From the NCBI GenBank assembly GCA_963768585.1, contig CAVYIF010000016.1, positions 124,001 to 188,000 of the forward strand: a stretch of DNA of 64,000 bases. Direction: 5' to 3'. Every line of letters begins with the position of its first letter. Position 1 is the stretch's first letter. The position numbers and the translations under genes were made by a program. The notes below the pieces were generated by a model that saw nothing but the letters and a program-made list of their open reading frames with translations, was not told the DNA's origin and did not search any database. Of this stretch, positions 27,101 to 34,750 are shown one piece after another. Origin of the DNA: CAVUNY01 sp963768585 (GTDB lineage Bacteria; Chloroflexota; Anaerolineae; Anaerolineales; Anaerolineaceae).

Positions 27101-27859
27101 ATATTTACATTACCCGACGATGCAGACTTTCCCCGGATCAGTGAATATTTTTTGAGTCTGGGTGCAAGGGTGTGCGACGGTTTGAACCGAGCCGGTTACG
27201 CATTCTGCCGGGGTGGGGTGATGGCCAATAACCCGCGCTGGTGCCGCTCGCTGTCCGATTGGATTGCCGGTTTTGAGGAGTGGGTCGACAAATCCGAAGC
27301 GCAAGAAATCATTGATCTGAGTATTTTCTTTGACTTTCGCACCGTTTATGGAGACGGCGACCTGACCATTGAACTGCGCCGCGCTATCTACACGGCCCTG
27401 GTGGATGAACCGGCATGCTTTCACCACTTTGCCCAAAATGCGCTGGCGTTCAAGCCACCTTTTCGCCTGCCAGGCAACATTTACCTGGGTGGGGGGGCGA
27501 CCGAACATGCCGGGGAAATCAACCTCAAAGATGCGATGATGCCCATGGTCAGTTTCGCGCGCCTGTATGCCCTGCGCCACAAAATCAACCAGACGCACAC
27601 CCTCGAACGGATTGAAGCCTTGAGTGAAAGAAATCTCATCCAGCCTTCCAGCCGGGATGAGATTATCGCTTCTTATGACTTTTTGATGCAGCTGCGCCTG
27701 CAGAACCAGATTGCCGCCATCCAGGGTGGGCACTCGCCCCAAAACACGATTCATCCCGGCAAATTGGGCTATATCCAACAAGAATTGTTGAAACAAGCAT
27801 TTGCCCAGATTGTGGCGGTGCAGAAAAAAGTCAGCTACGATTTTCTGGGCGGGGTATGA
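24152..27859 (+). CDS. PHP-Cache-PAS-PAS-CBS-CBS-DUF294 multidomain membrane sensor
   Basis: 1235 residues. Order: PHP phosphoesterase domain (about 1-255) with HCH (H10, H12), LTDHD (D41, H42), GVEL (E67), WAHP (H158) and GTDFHAG (D215, H217), so all metal ligands are present; membrane helix about 284-306; extracellular Cache-like ligand domain (about 310-470, with YFWIQDMQPRMIMHP); membrane helix about 474-491; two PAS domains (about 510-625, 633-745); a CBS pair (about 765-890); a DUF294 nucleotidyltransferase with GSQGRQEQTLVTDQDN (about 966-981); and its C-terminal partner domain. It follows the symporter by 57 bases on the same strand. Known: CBS-DUF294 proteins and an exonuclease often accompany ActP-type symporters in Proteobacteria. 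Here a PHP domain may replace the exonuclease by fusion (inference). Confidence 0.88.
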   Translation: MNETIPVNFHCHSIFSDGELTPEALVANLAAAGVRYAALTDHDSIEGLPRFQEALKKRGLSGLPGVELTVQYNGREAHLLGYGFDPEFPELSATLPSLRQMRDLEVHSIAGSLRKMGSHRPGNSQNEPATSAAPDGRLEISEAIALLHRAGGKAFWAHPLVYEADPERLEACTVELKMMGLDGLEAIYAPFSRDQRSELCHLAEKHELLICAGTDFHAGNHGMLNGFSIEMPREDWVRFRQAFFFGPNFVSAVDPVHKNVPDTPPEGSSTSSKGLFFQRRSYILRIFLPTLIAIGLFLAAIWGIILPTFAQTLLERKRDMIRELTNSAWSILASYERDEESGLLSRDQAQIQAVARIAALRYGPQSKDYFWIQDMQPRMIMHPYRSDLNGQELLSFTDPRGVPIFVEFADLVRRKGEGYIDYVWQWNDDPQRLEPKESFVKGFEPWGWIIGTGIYTDDVNAEIARIEQSLINTSLAISGTVVLLLLFVLQQSLRIERERKEVLDNLHESTERYHSLVEATTEGTLLIMDERCRYANQTFLNMTGYTSNQLEFLELSDLLPREADNAAIWRRFEIPTREPSLEGEVFEGVLKHADGHLLECLLAMNPIVFAGQNGFILLARDIARQSTLNGEAFSHAAQAAPVGIFRARAARRATLIEMNPAARTLFEIVEFAQPALADLFSDSAEYDSFFQTLQSGSEVKNLILHLETRDAAARFLSISARLVPDEQNRTVYIDGIVEDVTMSRKLDAEREALIEKLQASLLFLHAPITQLGRDAVMCPMDTSIAQLSRLMTERNVTASLVTSSNEAVIGIVTDHDLRARVLAENVPLTTPIHTIMSAPLTKIPETARIYEALMRMEERGVRHLAVEDSNGQIVSVIDSKSLIQFQRYGPIVLTREISRSATAVDVARCTARTPMLVKSLMDSSARPRYVTNMLASMCDAATERLVQLAIEELGPPPSTFAFIAMGSQGRQEQTLVTDQDNGIIFTLPDDADFPRISEYFLSLGARVCDGLNRAGYAFCRGGVMANNPRWCRSLSDWIAGFEEWVDKSEAQEIIDLSIFFDFRTVYGDGDLTIELRRAIYTALVDEPACFHHFAQNALAFKPPFRLPGNIYLGGGATEHAGEINLKDAMMPMVSFARLYALRHKINQTHTLERIEALSERNLIQPSSRDEIIASYDFLMQLRLQNQIAAIQGGHSPQNTIHPGKLGYIQQELLKQAFAQIVAVQKKVSYDFLGGV

Positions 27860-27896
27860 GAGTTTGTGAAATACAGGCCTGTTTCATTTTGAAAAG

Positions 27897-28130
27897 CTAA
27901 TGAAAGAGGGGCACGACAAAAATCAGGATCAGGACCAACACGACGATGACCGCAACGGCGAGCATCAGCCAGCGGTCGAATTTACTGCTGGTGGCGGGGG
28001 ATGAGGGTCGTTCGGGGCGGGCTTCCAACTCGCGCCCGCAGTACCAGCAAAATGTCGTCTCCTTGCCGATCTCGCGCCCACAGTACTTACATTTCTTCAT
28101 GTCGCTGGCAATGGGTTTTTCTTCGGTCAT
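27897..28130 (-). CDS. Zinc-ribbon protein with a C-terminal membrane anchor
   Basis: 77 residues. CKYCGREIGKETTFCWYCGREL is a zinc ribbon with two CxxC knuckles 13 residues apart. A Pro/Ser linker and one membrane helix (WLMLAVAVIVVLVLILIFVV) follow. Such tail-anchored zinc ribbons are common in Chloroflexota; no function is known. It begins eight bases after the stop of the thioredoxin reductase fusion gene and is probably cotranscribed with it. Confidence 0.82.
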   Translation of the reverse strand: MTEEKPIASDMKKCKYCGREIGKETTFCWYCGRELEARPERPSSPATSSKFDRWLMLAVAVIVVLVLILIFVVPLFH

Positions 28131-28138
28131 TGATTTCC

Positions 28139-29335
28139 CTATCCGATCTCTTGAAGATACTGGCGGATCATTAATGCCGCGGTAGCGCCTTCTCCAGCCG
28201 CGGATGCGGCTTGTTTGGTTGACCCGGCGCGCACATCACCGGCGGCAAACAGGCCTGGCAGGGTGCTCATCAGGCTGTGGTCGGTCCAGATGAATCCCCT
28301 GGAATCCGTCTGCACCTTGCCTTTCGCCAGCGTGCTGTTCGGAGATAGACCGATAAAGACAAACACGCCGTCATACTGCCATACTTTTTCTTCGCCGTTG
28401 GCCCGATCCTGCGCGATGACCTGCTCCAACTTATTTTTACCGCGCAGCTCTTTGATCTGGTGGTTGAGGATCACTGAGATACCGCTCATCTCGGCCACCT
28501 TATCCTGCAGTATTTTGCTGGCCCTGGGCGTTGGTTGTGAAACCACAATATCCACCTGACGCGCATAACGCGTCAAAAAAAGGCTCCCCTCAAAACCGCT
28601 GTTTCCGCCGCCGATCACCAGCACTTTCTTATCTTTATAAAATGCTCCGTCACAGGTGGCGCAGAAATGGACGTTGATCCCGATCAACTCATCCTCTCCG
28701 GGAATATTCAGCCGGCGGTAGTGCGCACCGCTGGCCAGGAGCACGGCTTTGCTGGTATAGCTGGTTTTGTCGAGCGTGGTCACACACAGGTATGGCAGGT
28801 CGGGGGTGATTTCACCTACTTCCTGGGCCTGGAGAATCTCCACCCCAAAGCGCCTGGCCTGGCGTCCGAGGCGTTCGGCAAATTCTGCCCCGGAAATGCC
28901 CTCATCAAAGCCCGGAAAATTATCCAGATTCTCCGTGATGCCCACCTGGCCGCCCAGGGCGGCTTTTTCAACCACCAGGGTGTCATACCCTTCGCGCGCC
29001 AGGTATAACGCAGCAGTCAGCCCGGCGGGGCCACCACCTATGATGATCGTGTCGTAAAAAGAACGGCTGGCGGTCGTTTGCAGATTGAGCTTGCTGGCCA
29101 GTTCGGCGTTGGAGGGCTCGACCAGCATTGTGCCGTCCGGAAACAGGATGGTGGGAATGATTCGTTTGCCCTGGTTGATCTGCTCCACCAGGCGCATGGC
29201 GTCCGGGTTCTGCTCAATGTCGATATATTCATAATGGATGCGCTGCTCGCCAAAGAACTGCTTGGCCCGGCGGCAGTCCGGGCACCAGGCAGCGCCGTAA
29301 AGGCGGATAGATTGGGATTTCTCTTTCATTTTCAT
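28139..29335 (-). CDS. trxB: Glutaredoxin-thioredoxin reductase fusion protein
   Basis: 398 residues. An N-terminal glutaredoxin-like domain (about 8-82) has the active site CPDC and the cis-Pro region IIPTILFPDG. It is joined to a low-molecular-weight thioredoxin reductase: FAD motif IIIGGGPAGLTAALYLAREG, redox pair CATC, NADPH motif VIGGGNSGFEGS, and the C-terminal FAD site GLFAAGDVRAGSTKQAASAAGEGATAA. Electrons can pass from NADPH through FAD and CATC to the attached CPDC, so the fusion likely reduces its own partner (inference). The zinc-ribbon gene is immediately downstream. It is divergent from the sigma factor gene. Confidence 0.93.
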   Translation of the reverse strand: MKMKEKSQSIRLYGAAWCPDCRRAKQFFGEQRIHYEYIDIEQNPDAMRLVEQINQGKRIIPTILFPDGTMLVEPSNAELASKLNLQTTASRSFYDTIIIGGGPAGLTAALYLAREGYDTLVVEKAALGGQVGITENLDNFPGFDEGISGAEFAERLGRQARRFGVEILQAQEVGEITPDLPYLCVTTLDKTSYTSKAVLLASGAHYRRLNIPGEDELIGINVHFCATCDGAFYKDKKVLVIGGGNSGFEGSLFLTRYARQVDIVVSQPTPRASKILQDKVAEMSGISVILNHQIKELRGKNKLEQVIAQDRANGEEKVWQYDGVFVFIGLSPNSTLAKGKVQTDSRGFIWTDHSLMSTLPGLFAAGDVRAGSTKQAASAAGEGATAALMIRQYLQEIG

Positions 29336-29455
29336 AGCCCTCTTTAATAATCATACCGGAAAACGCCGGATTGGATTGGAATTTGGATGCACTCTGACCT
29401 GTACTTCTTACGGGGATTAAAGAATGTCGCGGCTTGTGTTAAAATGCACTGCAGT

Positions 29456-29471
29456 TAACGCGGATAAACGC
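29456..29471. repeat. Copy of the ACGCGGATAAACGC intergenic motif
   Basis: The same 14-base core occurs at about 16388. It lies just upstream of the sigma factor start. Confidence 0.4.
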
Positions 29472-29486
29472 TGTTGACAAAAGGAA

Positions 29487-30173
29487 ATGACCTGTAAAAA
29501 CCGATCGTATGAGCAGGATAAAAGGGTAAAAAAATTGGTTCCACTTACCAACCAGGAATGGATTGACCGTCTGAAGAGCCCGGATAACACCGCCGCTTTG
29601 GAGGAACTGCGCCGTCAGCTAAAACGGGGGCTGACCTATGCGCTGTACAACCGGCTGCCGCCCGAGCAGTTGGAAGATCTGGTCGAAGATTTTACCCAGG
29701 ACTCGGTCCTGCGCATTCTGGAGGTGCTGGATACCTTCCGCGGCGAGAGCCGCTTCCTCACCTGGGCGACCAAAATTGCCGTACGCCTGGCCTTCAGCGA
29801 ACTGCGCCGCAAACGCTACCAGGATGTGCCTCTGGATACGCTAACCGCTGACCCCGACCAAGAGGTGAGTGAAACCAATCCGTTGTTAACCGACCCGGCC
29901 CAGGCCCCCGAGGCCCAGGTGAACCGCGATGAACTGCTGGGTTTGGTGGAGCGCCTGATTGATGAGGAATTGACACCGCGTCAACGCGATGTGCTGCACG
30001 CTGTGATGGAGAGCGACCTGCCGATGGAGGAAGTGGCGCGGCGCATGGGTAAATCGCGCAATGCCTTTTACAAAATGGTACATGATGCCCGTCAGCGCCT
30101 GCTGAACCGCCTCGCAGAGCGCGGTCTCAGCCTGCAAGATTTACTTGCCGCGGCCGCGGACGAAACGGGGTAA
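29487..30173 (+). CDS. Sigma-70 family (ECF-like) RNA polymerase sigma factor
   Basis: 228 residues. Region 2: LEDLVEDFTQDSVLRILEVLDTFRGESRFLTWATKIAVRLAFSELRRKRY (about 60-110; -10 recognition helix). Region 4: LTPRQRDVLHAVMESDLPMEEVARRMGKSRNAFYKMVHDARQRL (about 165-210; -35 recognition). A leading region of about 55 residues and a Glu/Pro-rich 45-residue linker are longer than in minimal ECF factors. AAAGGAA directly abuts ATG 29487; TTG 29535 is an alternative start. The next gene encodes a zinc-ligand protein likely to be its anti-sigma factor. Confidence 0.9.
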   Translation: MTCKNRSYEQDKRVKKLVPLTNQEWIDRLKSPDNTAALEELRRQLKRGLTYALYNRLPPEQLEDLVEDFTQDSVLRILEVLDTFRGESRFLTWATKIAVRLAFSELRRKRYQDVPLDTLTADPDQEVSETNPLLTDPAQAPEAQVNRDELLGLVERLIDEELTPRQRDVLHAVMESDLPMEEVARRMGKSRNAFYKMVHDARQRLLNRLAERGLSLQDLLAAAADETG

Positions 30174-30244
30174 GCTATGGCGCTGTTGTTCCATCAGTTA
30201 AGTGTACATGGTCACGGTCCTTTTATGATGAGTGAAAAGCGAAA

Positions 30245-30481
30245 ATGAAATTAACCCGTTCTTCTCTGAAACAACTGCTGCAAGGGGTGACCGGCAGCCA
30301 GGCCGAAGAAATCGGCTGTGATGACTGTTGGGATGTGCTGGATCGTTTTGCCGAATTGGAATTAGCAGGCAAAGACGCAGCCCAGGCTCTGCCGCTGGTG
30401 GAAGACCACCTGATGCGTTGCGGCGAATGTCGCGATGAATATACAGCCTTTCTGGAGGCATTAAAAAACCTTCCCGAATGA
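30245..30481 (+). CDS. Small zinc-finger anti-sigma-like protein
   Basis: 78 residues, soluble. CDDCWDVLDRFAELELAG and HLMRCGECRDEY give a Cys-x2-Cys plus His-x3-Cys-x2-Cys arrangement like the zf-HC2 anti-sigma domain (ZAS). Unlike most family members it has no membrane helix or sensor part. It follows the sigma factor by 71 bases on the same strand, supporting a sigma/anti-sigma pair (inference). Confidence 0.78.
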   Translation: MKLTRSSLKQLLQGVTGSQAEEIGCDDCWDVLDRFAELELAGKDAAQALPLVEDHLMRCGECRDEYTAFLEALKNLPE

Positions 30482-30617
30482 GCGGCTGTCTCGAAAAAAT
30501 GAACGTGGGACCTCGGTCCCTGGTGGGGACAAATAGGATGGACACAATTTTAACAGGTCATAGTACTATCCGCGTGCTTTCAGGCCGATTTGAAGTTTCT
30601 AAATGAAGGAGATCTCC

Positions 30618-31562
30618 GTGGTTCGAAAAATCGGGCTCTTTTTTTTATTGATTGGTATCCTTCTGGGCGGCTGCCAGCCGGCAGCCGTGCCCGCTGCTCC
30701 GGGTACAGCTGGGATCAAGGTGCTGGCGGTTGAATCCTTTCTGGCAGATATCGCCCGTAATGTAGCCGGCGACCGGGCGACGGTCAACTCGCTGATCCCG
30801 CTGGGGGTGGATCCGCATGCCTTCGAGCCTGCACCGAAAGACGTGGCTCGCATCGCGGAAAGTGCGGTGCTGTTGGTGAATGGGGGCGGGTTGGAAGAAT
30901 GGCTGCAGCCATTGCTGACCAGCGTAGGCGGGCAGCGCCTGGTGGTGACGGCCTCTGCCGGGCTGACCAGCCGCACGGCACGTGAGGGAGAAGCGGTGGA
31001 AGCCGTTCCCGGCGATCGCCACGAACAGGGCGACCCGCATTTCTGGCTGAACCCGCTGAATGTGATCACCTATGTTGAAAACATCCGTGACGGTCTGACC
31101 CAGGCTGACCCGGGCGGTAAGGATTATTACGCAGCCAACGCAGCGGCCTATATCACCCAATTAAAGGACCTGGATGCCTGGATCCAGCAGCAGGTCAGCG
31201 CCATTCCGGCCCAAAACCGGCTGCTGGTGACCAACCATGAGAGCTTTGGCTATTTTGCCGACCGCTACGGCTTTACCATCGCCGGGACGATCATCCCCAG
31301 TGTCACCACCGGGTCATCACCCAGCGCCCAGGAACTGGCGCGCCTCATCGATAAGATCAAAGCCAGTGGGGTGCGTGCCATCTTTTTAGAGCTGGGCAGC
31401 AACCCGCAGTTGGCCGAACAGGTCTCCGCAGAGACTGGGGTCAGGGTTGTGACCGACCTGTACACGCATTCCATCACCCCACCTGGCGGGGCAGCGCCGA
31501 CCTACATCGATATGATGAAAGTAGATGTTAACAAAATCGTCCAGGCGCTGACTGCACCGTAA
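30618..31562 (+). CDS. Zinc/manganese-binding ABC lipoprotein (ZnuA/TroA family), orphan
   Basis: 314 residues from GTG 30618, chosen because AAGGAGA lies five bases upstream. Lipoprotein signal: KIGLFFLLIGILLGGC with the lipidated Cys. Metal ligands of the cluster A-I family are visible: His in GVDPHAFEP, His in GDPHFWLNP, His in VTNHESFGYF and Asp in VVTDLYTHS. A His/Asp/Glu-poor insert (EAVEAVPGDRHEQ) replaces the usual His-rich loop. No ATPase or permease gene is nearby, so its transporter must be encoded elsewhere. Binds Zn or Mn outside the cell. Confidence 0.92.
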   Translation: MVRKIGLFFLLIGILLGGCQPAAVPAAPGTAGIKVLAVESFLADIARNVAGDRATVNSLIPLGVDPHAFEPAPKDVARIAESAVLLVNGGGLEEWLQPLLTSVGGQRLVVTASAGLTSRTAREGEAVEAVPGDRHEQGDPHFWLNPLNVITYVENIRDGLTQADPGGKDYYAANAAAYITQLKDLDAWIQQQVSAIPAQNRLLVTNHESFGYFADRYGFTIAGTIIPSVTTGSSPSAQELARLIDKIKASGVRAIFLELGSNPQLAEQVSAETGVRVVTDLYTHSITPPGGAAPTYIDMMKVDVNKIVQALTAP

Positions 31563-31584
31563 TAAAAAAAATATAAAAGAATAC

Positions 31585-31662
31585 CCACAAAGGACACAAA
31601 GAAAAGCCATACGATTGTGGTTTTAATTTCGTGACCTTGGTGCACTTTGTGGTGAAATGTTT
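31585..31662. repeat. Imperfect inverted repeat built of CCACAAAGGACACAAAG-type motifs
   Basis: CCACAAAGGACACAAAG and, further on, CTTGGTGCACTTTGTGG are nearly complementary and could form a long stem around an AT-rich centre. The same wording is familiar from intergenic regions of many bacteria. It lies between the convergent zinc-binding lipoprotein and exporter genes and may end both transcripts. Confidence 0.45.
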
Positions 31663-31668
31663 CTTTGA

Positions 31669-32400
31669 TTACGCCAGGATTTGTTTGGCGATCACCACCA
31701 GGGCCGAGACGGCGGCTACACTCAGCACGATGGTCCTGGTCCAGCGTGGGTTGAGTCGGTTTTTCAAGAAGGACGAAACCACGAAACCAAGCAGCACAGC
31801 CGGGATCAGGTTGAGCGAAAGCATCAGCTCGGGCGGGCCAAACTTGCCTGCCAGGGCAAGCGAGGTGATGGAAATCAGCGTGCCAAACAGAAAGAAGATC
31901 GCCAAATTGGTGCGCAGCCGCCCGGCAGATTCGTTCTGGTAGACGAGGGCCATCGGCGGCCCGCCGATGGCGGCAATGGTGCCCATGATGCCCGAAAGCA
32001 CGCCGGCGAGAAACAGGTTGATGCGGTTGGGCGAGAAGCGCAGTCCGGAGATACTTAACCCCACGGCGGCCAGGATGATGAAACCAAATGCCAGGCTGAT
32101 GGTGCGTTCTGCCAGGATCGCCAGCAGGGTGGCAGCCAGGACGCTGCCCGGGATGCGCCCACCAATGGCCCACACCAGGTCGCCCAGGACCAGCTGCTTG
32201 CGTTCGCGCAGGATGATCATGATTGCCAGCAGGGTGGAGGAGACCAGGTAAGGGCCAGGCATCAGACGCGGTTCGACCAGCACCAGGACCGGCCCGCTGA
32301 CCAGGACCATGCCGTAGCCGATGGAGCCCTGCAGGCTGGCGCCGATGGTGTGGACGAATATGACCAGCAAGAACGCCTGAAGGGGTAGAATATATTCCAT
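31669..32400 (-). CDS. TauE/SafE-type sulfite/sulfonate exporter (TSUP family)
   Basis: 243 residues, about eight membrane helices. Typical two-repeat features: GASLQGSIGYGMVLVSGPVLVLVEPRLMPGP near the N-terminus and LFLAGVLSGIMGTIAAIGGPPMALVYQN (G-x-GGP-motif) in the second half. Members export sulfite, sulfonates or other small organic anions. Nothing nearby identifies the substrate. Confidence 0.88.
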   Translation of the reverse strand: MEYILPLQAFLLVIFVHTIGASLQGSIGYGMVLVSGPVLVLVEPRLMPGPYLVSSTLLAIMIILRERKQLVLGDLVWAIGGRIPGSVLAATLLAILAERTISLAFGFIILAAVGLSISGLRFSPNRINLFLAGVLSGIMGTIAAIGGPPMALVYQNESAGRLRTNLAIFFLFGTLISITSLALAGKFGPPELMLSLNLIPAVLLGFVVSSFLKNRLNPRWTRTIVLSVAAVSALVVIAKQILA

Positions 32401-32505
32401 GAAGACCTCGATGAGCAGGGATCGCCGCCTGGCTTTGGTCAGGTGGCGCTGTTAAAAGTGTAAGCTTCTGATTTAACCACGAAAAGGGGATTATATGGGG
32501 AAGGT

Positions 32506-32536
32506 TTGACAAAAAACCAGCCAACAAGCATACGAT
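32506..32536 (+). promoter_or_regulatory. Candidate sigma-70 promoter for the enolase-superfamily gene
   Basis: Perfect TTGACA at 32506-32511, then a TACGAT-like -10 at 32531-32536 with a 19-base spacer. The spacer is long, so strength is uncertain. Confidence 0.4.
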
Positions 32537-32571
32537 TTTAAAGAAACCCGATAAATAAATGAGGATAGCTG

Positions 32572-33711
32572 ATGAAAATCACCAACATTGAAAACATTTT
32601 CGTGGACCGCTACCTGTTGGTCAAAGTATACACAGATGCCGGGATCGTAGGGCTGGGCGAATCAGGCGCGCACGGTTTTCTCGAACCTTCCGCGGCGGTG
32701 GTCGATAAATTCAAGGCCTATCTGATCGGGCAGGACCCACTGCTGATCGAGCACCACTGGCAGTATCTTTATCGCTGGCGTCATTTCAGGGGTGCGGCGA
32801 TTATGGGAGCGCTGAGCGCGATCGATATCGCCCTGTGGGATATCATGGGGAAGCACTTTGGCGTGCCCTGCTACCAGTTGATGGGCGGTAAGGTGCGCAG
32901 CAAGGCCAGGGTTTATTATCACGTACTGGGCAGTACCAAAGAGAAATTGATCAACGGCTGCATCGAGGCCAAACGTCAGGGATTCACGGCAGTCGGGCAC
33001 CTGACGCCATTCCTGGATGAGCAGCGGGACCGGCCTTATTTTATGACCCACGCCCAGAAGATGAATGACGCCATCGAAACCGTGCGGCATTATCGCGAAG
33101 CAGTGGGGGACGAGGTGGATCTCTGCATCGAAATCCACCGCCGCTTAACCCCCTCTGAAGCAGTCGTCCTGGCGCGGGGGATCGAACCGTACCATCCTTT
33201 CTTTTACGAAGATCCGGTTCGCCCGGATAACTTCGACGCAATGGCCGAAGTAGCCGAAAAAATCCACATCCCAATCGCCACCGGGGAGCGTATTCATACC
33301 ATTTGGGAGTTCGAAGAACTCTTAAGCCGCAAAGCCGTGCAGTATGTGCGTCCGGATGTTTGCCTGGCTGGCGGTTTGAGCCATTCCAAGAAAATCGCCG
33401 CCCTGGCAGAAGCACATGATGTGGAGGTCGTACCGCATAATCCGCTCAGTCCGGTCAGCACGGCGGCCTGCTTGCAGCTGGCGGCCTGTATTCCTAACTT
33501 TGCCTTGCAGGAATATCCCACTGGAGAATTGGAACCGCCCAAGAGTGAAATGGTCAAGGAACCGCTGCGTCTGGAAAATGGATTTTTGATCATTCCGGAT
33601 AAGCCCGGGATTGGCATCGAACTGGCGGAGGATGCCGCGGAACGTTTTCCGTATCGACCGGTGCAGATCGTGACCCGCCAGCACATCGATGGATCGGTGA
33701 TCGACCAGTAA
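32572..33711 (+). CDS. Enolase-superfamily sugar-acid dehydratase (mandelate racemase group, galactonate dehydratase-like)
   Basis: 379 residues. N-terminal capping domain, then a TIM barrel with metal-ligand strands CIEIHRRL, FFYEDPVRPDN and ATGERIHTIWEF (Glu ligands), YVRPDVCLAGGLSHSKKIAALAEAHDVEVVPHNPLSPVSTAA with the catalytic His, and the C-terminal FALQEYPTGELE. Known relatives dehydrate D-galactonate or D-mannonate-type sugar acids to 2-keto-3-deoxy acids. Which acid is used cannot be fixed from sequence. A GH2 glucuronidase-like gene lies 1 kb downstream, so uronate- or aldonate-derived substrates are plausible. Confidence 0.9.
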   Translation: MKITNIENIFVDRYLLVKVYTDAGIVGLGESGAHGFLEPSAAVVDKFKAYLIGQDPLLIEHHWQYLYRWRHFRGAAIMGALSAIDIALWDIMGKHFGVPCYQLMGGKVRSKARVYYHVLGSTKEKLINGCIEAKRQGFTAVGHLTPFLDEQRDRPYFMTHAQKMNDAIETVRHYREAVGDEVDLCIEIHRRLTPSEAVVLARGIEPYHPFFYEDPVRPDNFDAMAEVAEKIHIPIATGERIHTIWEFEELLSRKAVQYVRPDVCLAGGLSHSKKIAALAEAHDVEVVPHNPLSPVSTAACLQLAACIPNFALQEYPTGELEPPKSEMVKEPLRLENGFLIIPDKPGIGIELAEDAAERFPYRPVQIVTRQHIDGSVIDQ

Positions 33712-33810
33712 ATTTGAGCTTACGAGACCGATTTTGAATTCAGAGATATGCGATCCGAATGGCACAGAAATTGGGGTACGGTGTGAATTTTCAGCCTGGT
33801 GGTGTGAAGC

Positions 33811-34635
33811 ATGATTAATCCACTTCCTGATTACAAGAACCTGGATCTCAGCGGTGATGCGCGCCAGGCTGCTGCCAGAATGGAGGCGCGTGCCCAGGAG
33901 ACCGCTTCTGCGGAGATGTTTCGGCAGCTGGTCGCTCCGCTGCTTACGGCGCAGGTCAAGACGGTTTTAGAGTTTGGCTGCGGTACGGCAGCGCTTTCGC
34001 GCAGGGTTGCACGCTTTGCGCCTTGGGCCGAGGTCTATGCCAGCGATAAAAGCGAAGGCATGCTTCAGATCGCCCGGCGCCTGTCGGACTCTGAAAATAT
34101 CCACAACATCCATTTACAGAACTGGGATGTACTGGAGGAGGCCAATTATTCTCTGCCAGTTTCTCGATTTGATTTGATTATTTCGTCGGTCGTGATTCCC
34201 TATTTCGATGACCTCCAGACAGCGGACGTAATTAAAAGGTTATCCATGCGCCTCGCGCCGGGCGGGGTGCTGGCATTTGTGGAGCAGGATTTAGCGACGG
34301 ATACGGTGAATTTTCCAAAAAATGAGTGGTTCCGGGCAGTCCTGACCAAAGATTTGCGAAACTTGAAACGCACTTTAGCATTAGGACTGCGCCCGCTCTT
34401 ACGGGATGCCGGGCTGCAGGTTTTACCCCGGCGCTCGTTTCTGTGGACGGATGATACATATGGTGCATACACAAAGGACCTTTTAGAACGGTTTGCCGAT
34501 GCCGCCTGTGAAAAAGGCCGGATCACGCCAGTGGAAAGGGATGAATGGAAAAAGACCTTGACCGAGCTTGCCGAATCAGGTGATTTCTATTATGGAATCG
34601 TTTATCATTGTGTGGCAGGAAAACAAGCAAAGTAA
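33811..34635 (+). CDS. SAM-dependent methyltransferase
   Basis: 274 residues. SAM motif VLEFGCGTAALSRRVARFAP (about 51-70), VYASDKSEGML, FDLIISSVVIPYFDDLQTAD, LAPGGVLAFVEQDLATDTVNF. The tail (RRSFLWTDDTYGAYTKDLLERFADAACEKGRIT) resembles UbiE-type methyltransferase 11 proteins. The substrate is unknown. It is placed between the sugar-acid dehydratase and the GH2 gene, with no tight coupling. Confidence 0.87.
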   Translation: MINPLPDYKNLDLSGDARQAAARMEARAQETASAEMFRQLVAPLLTAQVKTVLEFGCGTAALSRRVARFAPWAEVYASDKSEGMLQIARRLSDSENIHNIHLQNWDVLEEANYSLPVSRFDLIISSVVIPYFDDLQTADVIKRLSMRLAPGGVLAFVEQDLATDTVNFPKNEWFRAVLTKDLRNLKRTLALGLRPLLRDAGLQVLPRRSFLWTDDTYGAYTKDLLERFADAACEKGRITPVERDEWKKTLTELAESGDFYYGIVYHCVAGKQAK

Positions 34636-34680
34636 AAAATTACCGGATGGTGTGCCGCCTGCTGAAGATTGTATGCCACC

Positions 34681-34709
34681 TTGTGAATCCTGGGGTAACC
34701 TTTTAAAAT
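34681..34709 (+). promoter_or_regulatory. Sigma-70 promoter of the GH2 gene
   Basis: TTGTGA (34681-34686), a 17-base spacer and TAAAAT (34704-34709), 42 bases before the GH2 start. Confidence 0.55.
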
Positions 34710-34750
34710 AATGTACGCTACCCTCATTTTTCGATAGAAAAGGACCTGCG

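Noticed and set aside
29474..29479. TTGACA as the sigma gene's -35 box
   Set aside because: It lies only eight bases before the start codon, so no -10 element can follow it.
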